A stretch of DNA of 31,343 bases from an uncultured Clostridia bacterium (GCA_948485625.1 CAOMRW010000012.1:3423-34765); one strand, 5' to 3'; shown: positions 1 through 10,000, counted from the stretch's first letter. Program-made: numbers and translations. The notes: generated from the sequence alone by a model not told the origin.

Positions 1-71
1 TCCTCTAGCATTTGGTCCCTTTTTTCTTGGCTTTCTTTTAAATCCTCTAGCATTTGGTCCCTTTTTTCTTG
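1..71 (-). repeat. 42-nt in-frame coding tandem repeat
   Basis: Positions 1-29 and 43-71 are identical, giving a 42-nt period that encodes 14 residues. A more diverged third unit continues to about 113. The array may continue beyond the window edge. Confidence 0.8.
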
Positions 72-119
72 ATTATTCTTTAAACTCAAAAGTATTTGAT
101 CTCTTTCTTCTTGTGTCAT
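1..119 (-). CDS. Coiled-coil repeat protein, N-terminal part only
   Basis: An ATG at 119 opens a minus-strand frame that runs off the window edge after 39 codons. A strong GAAAGGAGG ribosome site lies just upstream (about 127-135). The visible protein is almost entirely charged and helical: three units of 14 residues (two heptads each) of the form QEKRDQMLEDLKES, the first unit being more divergent (QEERDQILLSLKNN). This predicts an extended coiled coil starting at residue 3. No enzymatic motif is visible, and the rest of the gene is outside the window, so no function can be given. The two best repeats are identical at DNA level over 29 bases, which suggests recent unit duplication or ongoing copy-number change. 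Confidence 0.75.
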   Translation of the reverse strand, partial: MTQEERDQILLSLKNNQEKRDQMLEDLKESQEKRDQMLE

Positions 120-437
120 ACTTTTCCCTCCTTTCTTTTAGTATATTCGCTCATCATCATCCAAAATTCTTTAAAATTTTAAATAATAAATCACTTTTAT
201 TCAGTTTAAAAACTGTAGCATTATTATACAATATTACCTTATCAGTGTCAATAAAAACTTTTTGACAATTTCCGACATTAATCAATATATTATTACAACT
301 GCAACAGAATTACTAATAAAAACAAATAAAAATTATTATATTAATATTTTAGTAAATATTTTAGATTATAAATTCTAACTTACTAAATCCACTTGTAATC
401 TAAACGTAATATATTTTTAATATCTATGTAATATATA
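120..437. other. AT-rich intergenic stretch, no gene seen
   Basis: This lies between the divergent coiled-coil gene and the HEXXH gene. It holds the ribosome site of the minus-strand gene at its left end. No open frame of useful length, no strong hairpin and no RNA gene was seen. It probably contains the promoter of the coiled-coil gene, which I could not place with confidence. Confidence 0.5.
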
Positions 438-466
438 TTGTCATTTTTTGTTGTATAATATATTTA
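438..466 (+). promoter_or_regulatory. Candidate promoter of the HEXXH gene
   Basis: TTGTCA at 438-443 is followed after 17 bases by TATTTA at 461-466. A perfect TATAAT also lies at 454-459 but has no well-placed -35 partner. The ribosome site AAGGAG at 477-482 is 6 bases before the ATG at 489. Confidence 0.35.
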
Positions 467-488
467 GTAAAATTTTAAGGAGAAACTT

Positions 489-1589
489 ATGAGTATAGAA
501 TCAGATTTAAGAAAAGATGGAATTGAAGTATTAAACAAACTAGATACATTAAAAGTAAATTCAATAGCTAGAAATGTATCTATTAGATTAAGTGAAGCAT
601 TTCCAGACTTTAACCTTAATCAAAATGATTTATTTATAAAATTATCTAGATTAGATATGTATATTGCTAAAATGCCTGAAGGAATGTCAGAAGCAAACTA
701 CTTCTATAAAAATTCATCTATATATTTCAATTCTCATATTGATGAAGATGATTTAGAAGAATTTGCAATACATGAATGCATACATTACATTCAAGAAAGA
801 AAAGATAAAAAAAATTATCTAGTAAGAATGGGACTTTGTGATTATACAGAATTCAAAATATATGGTTTAGGACTAAATGAAGCATCAGTACAACTTATGT
901 CATCAAAAGTTTTAGGAATCCCTAAAGAATATGTTAAATATTTTAATATATCATTTGAAACCAATAGTCCATCCTATTATCCATTAGAATGTTGTTTAGT
1001 AAATCAACTTAGTTATATTGTTGGCGAAAATATATTATTTGAGAGCACACTTAATAGCAATAACACTTTTAAAGAAAAACTTATTGAACTAACAAGCTAT
1101 AAAACATTTATGCAAATTCAAAATGCTATTGATAATATTTTATCATATGAAGAAGAAATTATAAGAATTAACAATAAAATTATTAAAATAGATAATAGAA
1201 ACAAAAAAGTTGATAATATGATTAATAAGATAAATTCACTAAAAAAAGAAATAACTTCGACTTTTATAAAAACTCAAAATCTTATTATATCTAGCTACTT
1301 TGATAAATCATTCAATGAAATTAACGATTTAGAACATGTTGAAAACTATAGAAGAAAATTATATAATTTCAAAGACTATCTAGGCTGTACTGAAGGATAT
1401 AATTACTTCAATGATTACTATGTTAATAAAATGATGGATTTAGAAGACAAATACAACTTATTAGAAAATAATATTACTAGTGAATCTTCTTATTTAATAA
1501 AAAAGAAAACATCAAAAATCCTATCATTTTTCAAATACATTAGAAATATTTTTATAAAAAAGCAATTAGAAAAAAAGGAAAATAATTAG
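489..1589 (+). CDS. Putative zinc metallopeptidase-like protein (HEXXH), unknown family
   Basis: 366 residues starting at an ATG with an AAGGAG site 6 bases upstream. Residues 95-99 read HECIH, an exact HEXXH zinc-binding motif inside a predicted helix (FAIHECIHYIQ). E131, in GLGLNEASVQ about 32 residues later, is well placed to be a third zinc ligand as in gluzincins. The C-terminal part (about 215-320) is rich in I, N, K and E and looks coiled-coil; a short hydrophobic and basic stretch (ILSFFKYIRNIFIKK) follows near residue 345. No signal peptide is seen, so the protein is probably cytoplasmic or peripherally membrane bound. It has its own promoter and ends in a terminator shared with the convergent gltD-like gene. 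I do not recognise the family; the enzyme assignment rests on the motif alone. Confidence 0.6.
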   Translation: MSIESDLRKDGIEVLNKLDTLKVNSIARNVSIRLSEAFPDFNLNQNDLFIKLSRLDMYIAKMPEGMSEANYFYKNSSIYFNSHIDEDDLEEFAIHECIHYIQERKDKKNYLVRMGLCDYTEFKIYGLGLNEASVQLMSSKVLGIPKEYVKYFNISFETNSPSYYPLECCLVNQLSYIVGENILFESTLNSNNTFKEKLIELTSYKTFMQIQNAIDNILSYEEEIIRINNKIIKIDNRNKKVDNMINKINSLKKEITSTFIKTQNLIISSYFDKSFNEINDLEHVENYRRKLYNFKDYLGCTEGYNYFNDYYVNKMMDLEDKYNLLENNITSESSYLIKKKTSKILSFFKYIRNIFIKKQLEKKENN

Positions 1590-1590
1590 A

Positions 1591-1618
1591 AAGTCGCTCT
1601 TATTTATGAGCGACTTTT
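1591..1618. terminator. Bidirectional intrinsic terminator between convergent genes
   Basis: A perfect 9-bp stem (AAGTCGCTC / GAGCGACTT) with an 8-base loop and T/A-rich flanks on both sides. The stop codon and last codons of the minus-strand gltD-like gene lie inside the structure (stop at 1600-1602 in the loop). Confidence 0.85.
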
Positions 1619-2878
1619 AAATATTCTTTTATACTATTAGCAGCATCTCTACCTGAACGAGCAGCCCATGCAACAGTTCCTTTACATCCTGCTAAATCAC
1701 CACCAGCAAATATTTTAGGATTAGAACTTTGACAATTTTCATTTATATAAATATTTCCCCATTTATTTAAAGTTAAGCCCAATTCCAAAACTTCATCGGA
1801 TACTGTACTACCTAATGCCATTACAACATAATCTGTATCAATTTCATAGTTGCTTCCTTCAACATTTACTGGAACAGCCCTTGATTCTCCGTCCTTTTTT
1901 ATTAACTCTGTTTTTATTAGCTCTAATTTTTCTACTTTATCATTTCCTTTTATCTCTACAATATTATTTTGAAATAAAAATTTAATTCCCTCTTGTTTTG
2001 CTTCTTCTATTTCCTTTACTTCTGCTGGCATCTGTTCTTCTGCTCTTCTATATATAACATTAACCTCCTTGGCACCGCATTCTCTTTATTGTTCTACTAC
2101 AATCCATAGCAACATTTCCACCACCAATTATAGAAACAACTTTTCCACTATAATCTGGATGATTACTATATTCTAAAAGCTCATTTCCTCCATAAACTCC
2201 AATTAAACTTTCACCTTTAACACCCATTTTTGATGGTTTATTTGCACCAATACTTAAAAATACAGCATCATAGTTTTGTTCTAAATCTATCAATCTCAGA
2301 TTCTTACCTAATTGTTTATTATACTCTACTTTGATTCCTAACTCTAAAATTCTATCTACAGTTTCTTTTACAATATCTTTTGATAATCTAAAATCAGGTA
2401 TACCATGAACTAATAATCCACCTAGATAATCATATTTTTCATATACAGTTACATCTATTCCATCTTTTGCTAAAAATGCCGCACATGTTAATCCTGATGG
2501 TCCACCACCTATTATAGCAACTTTTTTACCTGATGATTTATCACTATTTTCTATATTCATAACATCTTTTAATTTATAGCCACACTCCACAGCTTTATGA
2601 AAAACAAAAGCCTCAATATCACCGATGCTAACAGATTTACCTTTTATTCCTCTAACACAACTACCTTGACATTGTTTCATATGTGGACATATTTTTCCAC
2701 ATATCCCTGGCAATACAGTTGTTTCTGATAAAATTCTATATGCTTCTTCATAATTTTCTTCTTTAACTGCCTTAATAAATTCTGGAATATTATTATTTAA
2801 TGGACACCCCTTTTGTGAACACGGTTTTATTTTACAATTTAAACAGTAATTTACTTTTTCTTCTATTTCTTCTATCAT
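1600..2878 (-). CDS. gltD: GltD-like NADPH-dependent flavoprotein, split by a +1 shift at CGG
   Basis: The glutamate synthase small-subunit/GltD family carries electrons from NAD(P)H through FAD and Fe-S clusters. The first frame (2878 to 2060) holds the N-terminal cysteine clusters (CLNC..PCSQKGCP and CGKICPHMKQCQGSC), the FAD fingerprint AIIGGGPSGL near residue 121 and the NADPH fingerprint SIIGGGNVAMDCSRTIKRM. It then ends after ATG CGG TGC and four more codons. Omitting the C at 2077 gives M-G-A-K-E-V-N-V-I-Y-R-R, the expected family sequence, and joins it to the second frame (2031 to 1600), which holds the second FAD motif IFAGGDLAGCKGTVAWAARSGR. The joined protein is about 425 residues, a little short of the 460-490 usual for single-chain homologues. 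It could be a pseudogene, a sequencing error or a programmed shift; three other genes here share the same signature. No large GltB-type subunit is adjacent. Confidence 0.8.
2075..2077 (-). other. CGG +1 frameshift site 1 (gltD-like)
   Basis: Coding strand ATG-C-GGT. Frame 0 meets TAA five codons after CGG; skipping the C at 2077 decodes GGT as the family-conserved Gly. Confidence 0.6.
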
Positions 2879-2933
2879 TTAGATTTCCCTCACATTTTTA
2901 TTTATTCTATCTTATTTATTCTATTATAAAATA

Positions 2934-2964
2934 AATAAGTAGTCAATAATACTGACTACTTATT
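2934..2964 (-). terminator. Probable terminator of the uracil-DNA glycosylase gene
   Basis: A perfect 12-bp inverted repeat (AATAAGTAGTCA / TGACTACTTATT) with a 7-base loop, 45 bases after the stop of the glycosylase gene. The tail in the minus direction (ATTTTATAATAG) is only moderately T-rich. Confidence 0.55.
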
Positions 2965-3008
2965 CTTCTATACCTTTTATCTTTAATCAATTAAACTTAA
3001 TATGGTAC

Positions 3009-3557
3009 TTACTTTGTGTCTTCAACTACTAACTTCAAATCATTTATAAAATCAACCTTTTTAGTCTCATCTCTCAACAATGCAGCAGGATGCCAAGTAG
3101 GCATATATCTAATTCCTTTCTTTTCAATCCATTTTCCTCTTGAAGCAGTTATTCCATATTCTTTTCCTAAAATATTCTTCAAAGCTACACTTCCTAGCAA
3201 AACAATAATTTTAGGTTTTACTAACATAACCTGATTTCTTAAATAATTTAAACAAGCAAAAGCTTCATCCTCCTCAGGATTTCTATTAGCTGGTGGTCTA
3301 CACTTAACAATATTTGCAATATAAACCTCTTCCCTCTTTATACCAACAATACCAAAAGCTAAGTTCATTAACTTACCAGCTCTACCAACAAATGGTTCCC
3401 CTTGCATATCTTCATCAGCACCAGGGCCTTCTCCAATAAACATTATATCTGCACTTTTATTTCCTGTACCAAATACAATATTTTGTCTTGTTCTACACAA
3501 TTTACACTTATTACAATTAATTATTGAATTTTCTAGTTCATCCCATGTTTCAAACAT
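3009..3557 (-). CDS. udgA: Family 4 uracil-DNA glycosylase (Fe-S type)
   Basis: 182 residues with a GAAGGAG ribosome site upstream of the ATG at 3557. The enzyme removes uracil from DNA to start base-excision repair. Fe-S cysteines are at C15 and C18 (CNKC) and C86 and C102 (KCRPPANRNPEE..AC). The active-site loop GEGPGADED is at 42-50, followed by GEPFVGRAGKL, and the C-terminal motif HPAALLR is at 156-162. Length and motif order match family 4 (UdgA/UDGa) fully. It sits upstream of the gltD-like gene but is separated from it by a hairpin, so it is probably transcribed separately. Confidence 0.95.
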   Translation of the reverse strand: MFETWDELENSIINCNKCKLCRTRQNIVFGTGNKSADIMFIGEGPGADEDMQGEPFVGRAGKLMNLAFGIVGIKREEVYIANIVKCRPPANRNPEEDEAFACLNYLRNQVMLVKPKIIVLLGSVALKNILGKEYGITASRGKWIEKKGIRYMPTWHPAALLRDETKKVDFINDLKLVVEDTK

Positions 3558-3647
3558 AATCTACTCCTTCATTACAACATCAATATCCAAAAGTTACTCT
3601 CCCATTTGGACATTCTTGTCCATTTTTCCATAACTTTAAACATATTA

Positions 3648-4577
3648 TTATTTAACACATTCATCTATTAACTCTATTTTTCTTTCTTTTGATGTATCTA
3701 TTTTAGCTTTTATTCCTATTGGTATAACAGTCTTTGTTTCTATATGTCCAAAATTATTTGATTTTATAATTGGAAATTCATATTTTTCATCTCCAATAAC
3801 ATCTAATATAATTTTCTCTAATGAAATTCTACTTTCATGTTCATAATTTCCTATCCATAACCCCACTATTTGTTCAAATACTCCATTTTGTTTCATATAA
3901 TATAAGAAATTACTAGCTAACTCTGGATCTGTTTCATATCCCAACTCTTCTAAAAACAATATTTTATCTTTAAAATCTATAGAATATCTTCCTGCTACCA
4001 TCCCACTAGTTAAATTTAAGTTCCCCCCTATTAATTCACCTTGTGCTATTCCATCTTTTAAAACTCTATATTCTTCACCTTCCTGTCCTATCTCTAAACT
4101 TCCATCCACAAATCTCTTTATAACTTCATTATAACTATAATCAGTCTCATCAGTTGCTATTGTCTTAAAATTAGTTCCACTAAATGTAATCAGCCCTGTC
4201 CTTGCTGTAATCATATTTGTTAGTGATGTTATATCACTATATCCACAAATTATCTTTGGATTTTGTTTTATCAGTTCATAATCAATATATTCAAAAGTCG
4301 AATTACTATTAGCTCCTCCTTTTGCACACCATATCATCTTCACTTCTTTATCAGCAAACATTTCATTTATATCTTCTGCTTTTTCTTTTGCTGTACTACT
4401 ATATTCATTTGTATTCGAAAATAAATTTTTTGAATATTTTACTTTAAATCCTGCACTTTCAACAATTTCTCTCGCTTTCTCAATCTCTTCTATTTTATTT
4501 CCAATTATCGGACCAGATGGTGCTATTACACCAATTGTATCTCCAATTTTCAACTTATCTGGAATCACTCTATCCAT
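3648..4577 (-). CDS. S66 family serine peptidase, LD-carboxypeptidase/MccF-like
   Basis: Members cleave the L,D bond of muropeptides or, in MccF, inactivate microcin-type nucleotide peptides. Seen here: IGVIAPSGP near the N terminus, CAKGGANSNSTFEYIDY, the nucleophile elbow GYSDITSL, FLEELGYETDPELA holding the likely catalytic Glu, and the NFGHIETKTVIPIG motif holding the catalytic His. The GGxNSN and ITFSG features resemble MccF more than cell-wall LdcA. I place the start at 4577 (309 residues): GGAGG lies 8 bases upstream. The longer frame from 4628 would translate through a palindromic intergenic repeat, and its first 16 or so residues look repeat-derived. It follows pgeF with that repeat between them. 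Confidence 0.88.
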   Translation of the reverse strand: MDRVIPDKLKIGDTIGVIAPSGPIIGNKIEEIEKAREIVESAGFKVKYSKNLFSNTNEYSSTAKEKAEDINEMFADKEVKMIWCAKGGANSNSTFEYIDYELIKQNPKIICGYSDITSLTNMITARTGLITFSGTNFKTIATDETDYSYNEVIKRFVDGSLEIGQEGEEYRVLKDGIAQGELIGGNLNLTSGMVAGRYSIDFKDKILFLEELGYETDPELASNFLYYMKQNGVFEQIVGLWIGNYEHESRISLEKIILDVIGDEKYEFPIIKSNNFGHIETKTVIPIGIKAKIDTSKERKIELIDECVK

Positions 4578-4595
4578 CACCTTTTCCTCCATTTT

Positions 4596-4730
4596 TGAAA
4601 CAAGTGGGACAGTCCAAATTTGTTTCATTTATTTGTCGTTTTTTGTCTAATCATTCATATACTTATAATATCAACTTCGACATTTTTCTACAATATTATG
4701 AAACAAATTTAGACTGTCCCACTTGTTTCA
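4596..4730. repeat. REP-like paired palindromic element (copy A)
   Basis: Two 32-bp arms at 4596-4627 and 4699-4730 are inverted copies with one mismatch. Each arm is itself a hairpin: it begins TGAAACAA, has GGGACAGTCC at its centre and ends TTTGTTTCA. About 70 bases lie between them, with TTGTCG near one end and CGACAT near the other. The right arm supplies the TGA stop of pgeF (4728-4730). The layout resembles BIME-type pairs of REP sequences; no transposase is in the window. Confidence 0.85.
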
Positions 4731-5576
4731 TTTTAATGCAATTACAGCTGTTGCCAGGCCATATCCCTGTTTTTCAACTCTATAAGAATGTATTAAATCT
4801 GAATTACAAACACTACAAATTCCACTATCTATAATATTTGTTTTTTTTAATCCTATCTTTTCTAAAATAATTTCGTTAATTAATACTGTATCTATATTCC
4901 ACTTTTCTTTTAATTTTTGCTTTTCAATTATTCTGTCTAAATTCTCTCTTCCTAAATCTTTAAATTCATTTTCAAACATTTCTTTCACATCATAATCTAC
5001 TTCAAAATGGCATTTTCTAATGCTTGGACAAATACAACAAATTATATCTTTTGGATTACATTTAAATTGTTCTATCATTTTATTAACTGTTTTCAAAGCT
5101 ATTCTTTGAAGTGTTCCTTTCCAACCTGAATGTACATTAGCTATAGTTCTAGTTTCTGGGTCAAAAAACATCATCAATATGCAATCTGCATTCGTTGTTG
5201 ATAGTATTAAATCTTTTTTATTTGTTATTAATCCATCTGTATTATTATATTGTTCTAAATTTACATCCATATCATCTTTTTTTAATTTTTCATCAACAAT
5301 TTTTATATTATCAGTATGTTCTTGATTGGTTTTTACTACATTTAAGTAATTTATTCCTATTGAACTACATAAGTTTCTATAACTGTTAATTGCCTTTTCA
5401 TATTCCTTTTGGGGAATTTCTTTTTTATCTACTCTAGCTGTTCTAAAATTTGTATTAACTCCTAAAGAATATGCATGTGTAATTATGTCACTATACTCTA
5501 ATAGTTTCTTAAATTGTAAATATTCTACGCCATCATAAGTTATATGTAGAACATTTTCATTACTTAAATTCTTCAA
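4728..5576 (-). CDS. pgeF: YfiH/PgeF family peptidoglycan-editing (laccase-domain) protein
   Basis: 282 residues. Family members were once called polyphenol oxidases; PgeF removes L-Ser wrongly built into peptidoglycan stems, and other members have purine nucleoside activities. The zinc-site motifs are all present: TNQEHTD (His), NADCILM (Cys) and NVHSGWKGT (His). The C-terminal motif SYRVEKQGYGLATAVIAL is also typical. The start is a TTG at 5576 with GGGTGA 6 bases upstream. The stop codon TGA lies within the end of repeat copy A. It is 18 bases downstream of the MFS gene, so the two are probably co-transcribed. Confidence 0.9.
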   Translation of the reverse strand: MKNLSNENVLHITYDGVEYLQFKKLLEYSDIITHAYSLGVNTNFRTARVDKKEIPQKEYEKAINSYRNLCSSIGINYLNVVKTNQEHTDNIKIVDEKLKKDDMDVNLEQYNNTDGLITNKKDLILSTTNADCILMMFFDPETRTIANVHSGWKGTLQRIALKTVNKMIEQFKCNPKDIICCICPSIRKCHFEVDYDVKEMFENEFKDLGRENLDRIIEKQKLKEKWNIDTVLINEIILEKIGLKKTNIIDSGICSVCNSDLIHSYRVEKQGYGLATAVIALK

Positions 5577-5594
5577 TATATATCACCCAAATCT

Positions 5595-6899
5595 CTAAAT
5601 TTTACTAGTTTCTTTTAATTCATCATATTTTCTTTCTTCTTTTGAATATTCTTCTGGTTTTAATCCTACTCTTGATTTCATATATGATGTAACCAATATA
5701 ATTAGTATTGTAAATATACTTCCTAAAATTATCATACAATATGCAGTATCAAGTCTATCTAATAAAAATGATGCAAATATTCCTATAATTGCTGAAGATA
5801 TACTTTTTAATAAGTTTTTTACATTATATATTTTTGTATCAATATTTTCATTAGCAAAATTTCTTAGATATTTTTCAGATAAACTGTAATATATACTAGA
5901 CATTGCATATTTCACTATATAAGCAAAAATTATTCCAATAATTAAATATTTAATATTATTTGAAAATACTGCTAATATTCCAGATATAAAGCAAGATATT
6001 ATTATTAGTAATCCAATAATACTTAAAGATTTATTTCTATACTTGTGATGAAATTGTTCTTGCTTTTTTGTAGCCAAACATGCTACTATTCCTAAACATG
6101 CAAATATTATTCCTATAGCCCCAGATGATATATTTAAATCTTCTAACAAACTTACTTGATATGTATCTAATGTGCATAATAGACCACCTATTAAAGATGT
6201 ATATAATATTAAACCTTTCAGTCTTTCTGATTTTAATATAAATTTAAATGATGTTTCTATTTCTTTCAAATTACTTCTAATACTAATATTTTCAAAGTTT
6301 GTTTTTCTTTTCTTAACTGGCTCTATAAAAAACATAGACATTATTGTTACTGTAATTGTTGTTACTAATGATAATAACATTGGTATATATGGATTTATAC
6401 CATATAGCCAACCCGCTAATATAGTTGAAACCGCATTTATCATATAATATCCTGAGGCGCCTTTTTCACTAATTTTAGCAAATATCTTATCTTTACTTTT
6501 TGATTTTGGTATTGATTCATTTAATAAACTTGGCTCTGCTGTTTCTTTTATGGCAAATGCTAATGATGACATTATTTCTGCTGTTAATAAATTAAATAAA
6601 TTTGTACTAAATATTACAATAACCATATACAAACAGTTTACAATATTAGCTATAATAATACTATTTTTTCTTCCAAAAAACTCTACTATAAATGCTGCTG
6701 GTATTTGTGCCATTATTCCAAATAATGAATAAAATGCGTCTATTAATACCACATCTGCTGGATTTATATTTTTTACTTGTGTTAAAAATAAGAAGTTTAT
6801 TGTGTAAAAAAATAAGTAATCCCATGCTAATTTTTTGTATGTCGGAAATAATTTCATATTTCTTTTTCTCATTATTTGTAATTCGTCTTTTGTTCCCAT
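5595..6899 (-). CDS. MFS transporter, 12-TM efflux-type
   Basis: 434 residues with about a dozen hydrophobic segments spread over the whole length and a central basic loop (EPVKKRKTNFENISIRSNLKE) between the two six-helix halves, as in major facilitator permeases. A typical loop 2-3 signature (VEFFGRKNSIIIANIV) follows the second helix. The substrate cannot be read from sequence. I choose the ATG at 6899, which has GGAGG 5 bases upstream; a longer frame from 6911 would start inside that ribosome site. It lies between addB and pgeF and is probably co-transcribed with pgeF. Confidence 0.85.
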   Translation of the reverse strand: MGTKDELQIMRKRNMKLFPTYKKLAWDYLFFYTINFLFLTQVKNINPADVVLIDAFYSLFGIMAQIPAAFIVEFFGRKNSIIIANIVNCLYMVIVIFSTNLFNLLTAEIMSSLAFAIKETAEPSLLNESIPKSKSKDKIFAKISEKGASGYYMINAVSTILAGWLYGINPYIPMLLSLVTTITVTIMSMFFIEPVKKRKTNFENISIRSNLKEIETSFKFILKSERLKGLILYTSLIGGLLCTLDTYQVSLLEDLNISSGAIGIIFACLGIVACLATKKQEQFHHKYRNKSLSIIGLLIIISCFISGILAVFSNNIKYLIIGIIFAYIVKYAMSSIYYSLSEKYLRNFANENIDTKIYNVKNLLKSISSAIIGIFASFLLDRLDTAYCMIILGSIFTILIILVTSYMKSRVGLKPEEYSKEERKYDELKETSKI

Positions 6900-6988
6900 A
6901 TCTTCCTCCATTTTTAAAGCAAGTAAAAAAATTAAATCAATTTTACTTATTTTTTTCGTCTTCTATCATATAAATTAATATTAATATT

Positions 6989-7043
6989 TTCGACATTTTT
7001 CTACAAGATTTTGAAACAAATTTGGCCTGTCCCCCATGTTTCA
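6989..7043. repeat. REP-like element, copy B (half element)
   Basis: 7012-7043 is a 32-bp hairpin arm of the same kind as copy A (TGAAACAAATTT, CTGTCCC, TGTTTCA), preceded by the same spacer end (CGACATTTTTCTACAA) at 6991-7006. The left half is unrecognisable or degenerate. Its terminal TGA (7041-7043 on the minus strand) is the stop codon of addB. Confidence 0.8.
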
Positions 7044-10000
7044 AAATTGGCTCATTTTCCTTATTATATCATCTTTTTGCCTTTTTTCAATATAATTATA
7101 ATTATTTCCACATAGCCTTGTGTCAAAACCACATATAGCTTTATAGGAACAATATTCACATGGTGTTTTCCCTTTTTTATTATATGGTTTTAATGCAATA
7201 TTACCACTTAAAATTTCTTTTGATATTTGCTTTATTGTTTTATAAATATAATTTTGTAAAATCTTAAATTCTTCTTTGTTTACACCATTTGTTTTTCCCT
7301 CTGAAATTTCTCCAGATTTATTAATTGTGGCTGGGATTAACTTTGATGTTCCTGTTTCTAAATTTTTATCATGTAATTTTATAACTTTTATATCTGCTAA
7401 AATTAGACCTTTCATTTTGAAGTTTTTTCTAAGTTCTTCTTCAATTTGTTCTTCGTCTATTTTTTTATCTGCTTTTATCATCTGTTCTAAAAGGCTAAAA
7501 TATAAAACTCCCGCTGGTAATAAATCTTCTTCTCTACATACTGCATCTAAATATGTTAAAAGCTGTATTTGAAGTCCTGCATATACTTCATTTAAGTCTA
7601 TATTTTTTGCTGATGATTTATAGTCAATAATTCTTAAGTATTTTCCATCATCTGACTTTGCTGTATCTATTCTATCAATCTTTCCTGTAATTTCTACTTT
7701 TTTCCCATCATCTAATTGCAATAATATTGGTTTATATTCTCCTTTTTTGCCAAATTCTATTTCTGTTCCTTCTATATTAAATTCACTATATACAATTCCC
7801 TCTATTATGTATTTTAAAGCTTTGGCAACAATTCTTTGTAATCTTTTTACAAGAACTTTATATTTTGAAGTTGCTACAAAATTATATTTTTTACCCATAT
7901 CTAATTTTTCTCTAATAACTATATTTACTAGCTCTTGTATTTTATCTTCATCAGTTACTAATTCTGCTAAATTTATATATTCTTCCCTAGCCTTTTTAAA
8001 AAACTCATCTATTGTTTCATGCATAAAAGATCCTGTATCAAAACTTTGTATTTTTAGTTCTTCTTTTTCTTTTAATCTCAATCCATATTGTAAATAATAA
8101 GAAAATGGACATTGTGCAAATTTTTCTAATTTTGATACACTTGCATTTAAAGTATTACCATACAATTTTTCAATTGTTTGTTTATTAATATTTTGTGGAA
8201 CATTTGTATAATCAATACCATGCAAGTCTTTTTTCAATCTTTCATCCCATTCATTTTGATTTTTATAATATTGATATACTATATTCCATATACTATCTGT
8301 TTCTTTATTATCTTTCATTAATGTTATATTTTCTAGTAATTCCTGATATGTCATCATTTTATTAGTAATTTCATACTCTTTATTTATTACATCACTTTTT
8401 TCTTTTAATTCTGGAAAAATCTTTTTAATTTTGTTTATTATCATAGCTGGCCTTAGAGCTTTTCCCTCTGTTTCTGATGATGCATATGATAAATATAACA
8501 TTTTTTCTGCTGTTGTAAATGATTTATAGATATTAAAATTTTCTTCATATAAATTTTCTATAGTTCCATTAGCAAGTTCTATACCATCTTTTTTTAATAT
8601 TTCTCTATCTTTATCTCCAAAAAATCCCTCAGATTTATTTATACTTGGGAAACTGCCATCATTTAATCCTATTATAAAAATCACATCTACTTTATGACTT
8701 CTTGACCTATCTGTATCTCCTACAATAACTTGGTCCTGTGTTCCTGGTATTTTCCCTAGTTCACTATTCTTAAGCCCTGTTTTTAATATTTGAGTATATT
8801 TATCTATAGTTAATTTATCATTACCAAATATTAATACTATTTCATCAAATATATCTAATATAATTTTATAACTTGATATATATTCATTTGCTAGATCTAT
8901 TTGACCTATTTCTTGCAATTCATTTATTTTATTATTTACTTTTTCTTCAATATTTTGATTAATTAAAAATTTATAAACCGCTTTAGTAACTTCTTTTACA
9001 TTACTAAATTCTTTTTTTAATTCTAATAACGGATTTATTATTTGTGCTCTTAGCTTATTTAAATATTGTATTTCTTCTTTGTTTTCTTCTGTTATTCCAT
9101 ATGTAAATTCACTTTTCCACTTATTTTTCTTTATTCCCCATTTTGTACAATAATTTTCAAGTTTAAAAATATCATCTTCATCAATCTCTGAAAATCCTAT
9201 TTTTAAATAATTAAAAACCGCTTCTTTTGAAAAATTACTACTAAAAATTTCAAATATTGAAAGCAAATATTGAACAATAATATTCTGATTCAAATCTCTT
9301 TTTTCATCTATAAATACTGGAATATCATACTCAGCAAAAATACTTCTTATCAAACTTGAATATGAATCAATGTTCTTTGTAATAACTGATATCTCTCTAT
9401 ATCTCAAATTTTTATCTCTTACCAATTTAGTAATCTCTTTAGCAACATTTTCAATCTCTGAATATTGATTTTTAGCTAAAAATAGTTTTATATTATTAAC
9501 TTGCTCTTTATATCTTTTTGCTTTATTATTAAAAATATTTTCTTCTAAATGTTTCAATTCATTAGTTTTAAAACGTGGGCTTTTGTCTAAGTATATATTT
9601 TTATCACATTTTAAATTCTCTTCTTTAATTAAATTTAAAATCTTAGATACTGTAATTTTATTAGAATAAAAAATATCTATATCTGGATTTAAGCTTGGTT
9701 CTAAACTATCTGTACATACAGTTAATGTAACTTGTTTAGCAAGTTTTATAAATTTCTTTAATATTTCATATTCTTGATATGTAAAACCTGCAAATTCATC
9801 AATATATATCAGACTATCTTTTATAATATCTGTATCTTCTATATTATTATCTAAAATAGTCAATAAATCTGTATCATCTATGTATTGTCCCTGAATTTTT
9901 TGTTCAAATGTTTGATATATTAAATACATATCATTTAACTTTGTTCTTAAATATTCATCATCTATCTTTTCTCTCTCTTCTTCTAATTCACTAAGAGACA

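Noticed and set aside
1..113. CRISPR-like spaced repeats
   Set aside because: The repeats are in frame with a 14-residue coding period and have no spacer variation of CRISPR type.
1600..2031. Independent start for the second gltD-like frame (ATG 2031)
   Set aside because: The family sequence runs continuously from the shift site upstream of this ATG, and the ATG lies within the conserved region.
3607..3622. Hairpin TGGACA-TTCT-TGTCCA between two genes as terminator
   Set aside because: The stem is only 6 bp and there is no T-run in the direction of the minus-strand gene; perhaps a worn repeat fragment.
4578..4628. N-terminal extension of the S66 peptidase to an ATG at 4628
   Set aside because: The added residues are mostly a translation of the palindromic repeat, and the ribosome site fits the ATG at 4577.
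4517..4834. Plus-strand open frame across repeat copy A
   Set aside because: It spans the repeat and the antisense of two conserved genes, with no family resemblance.
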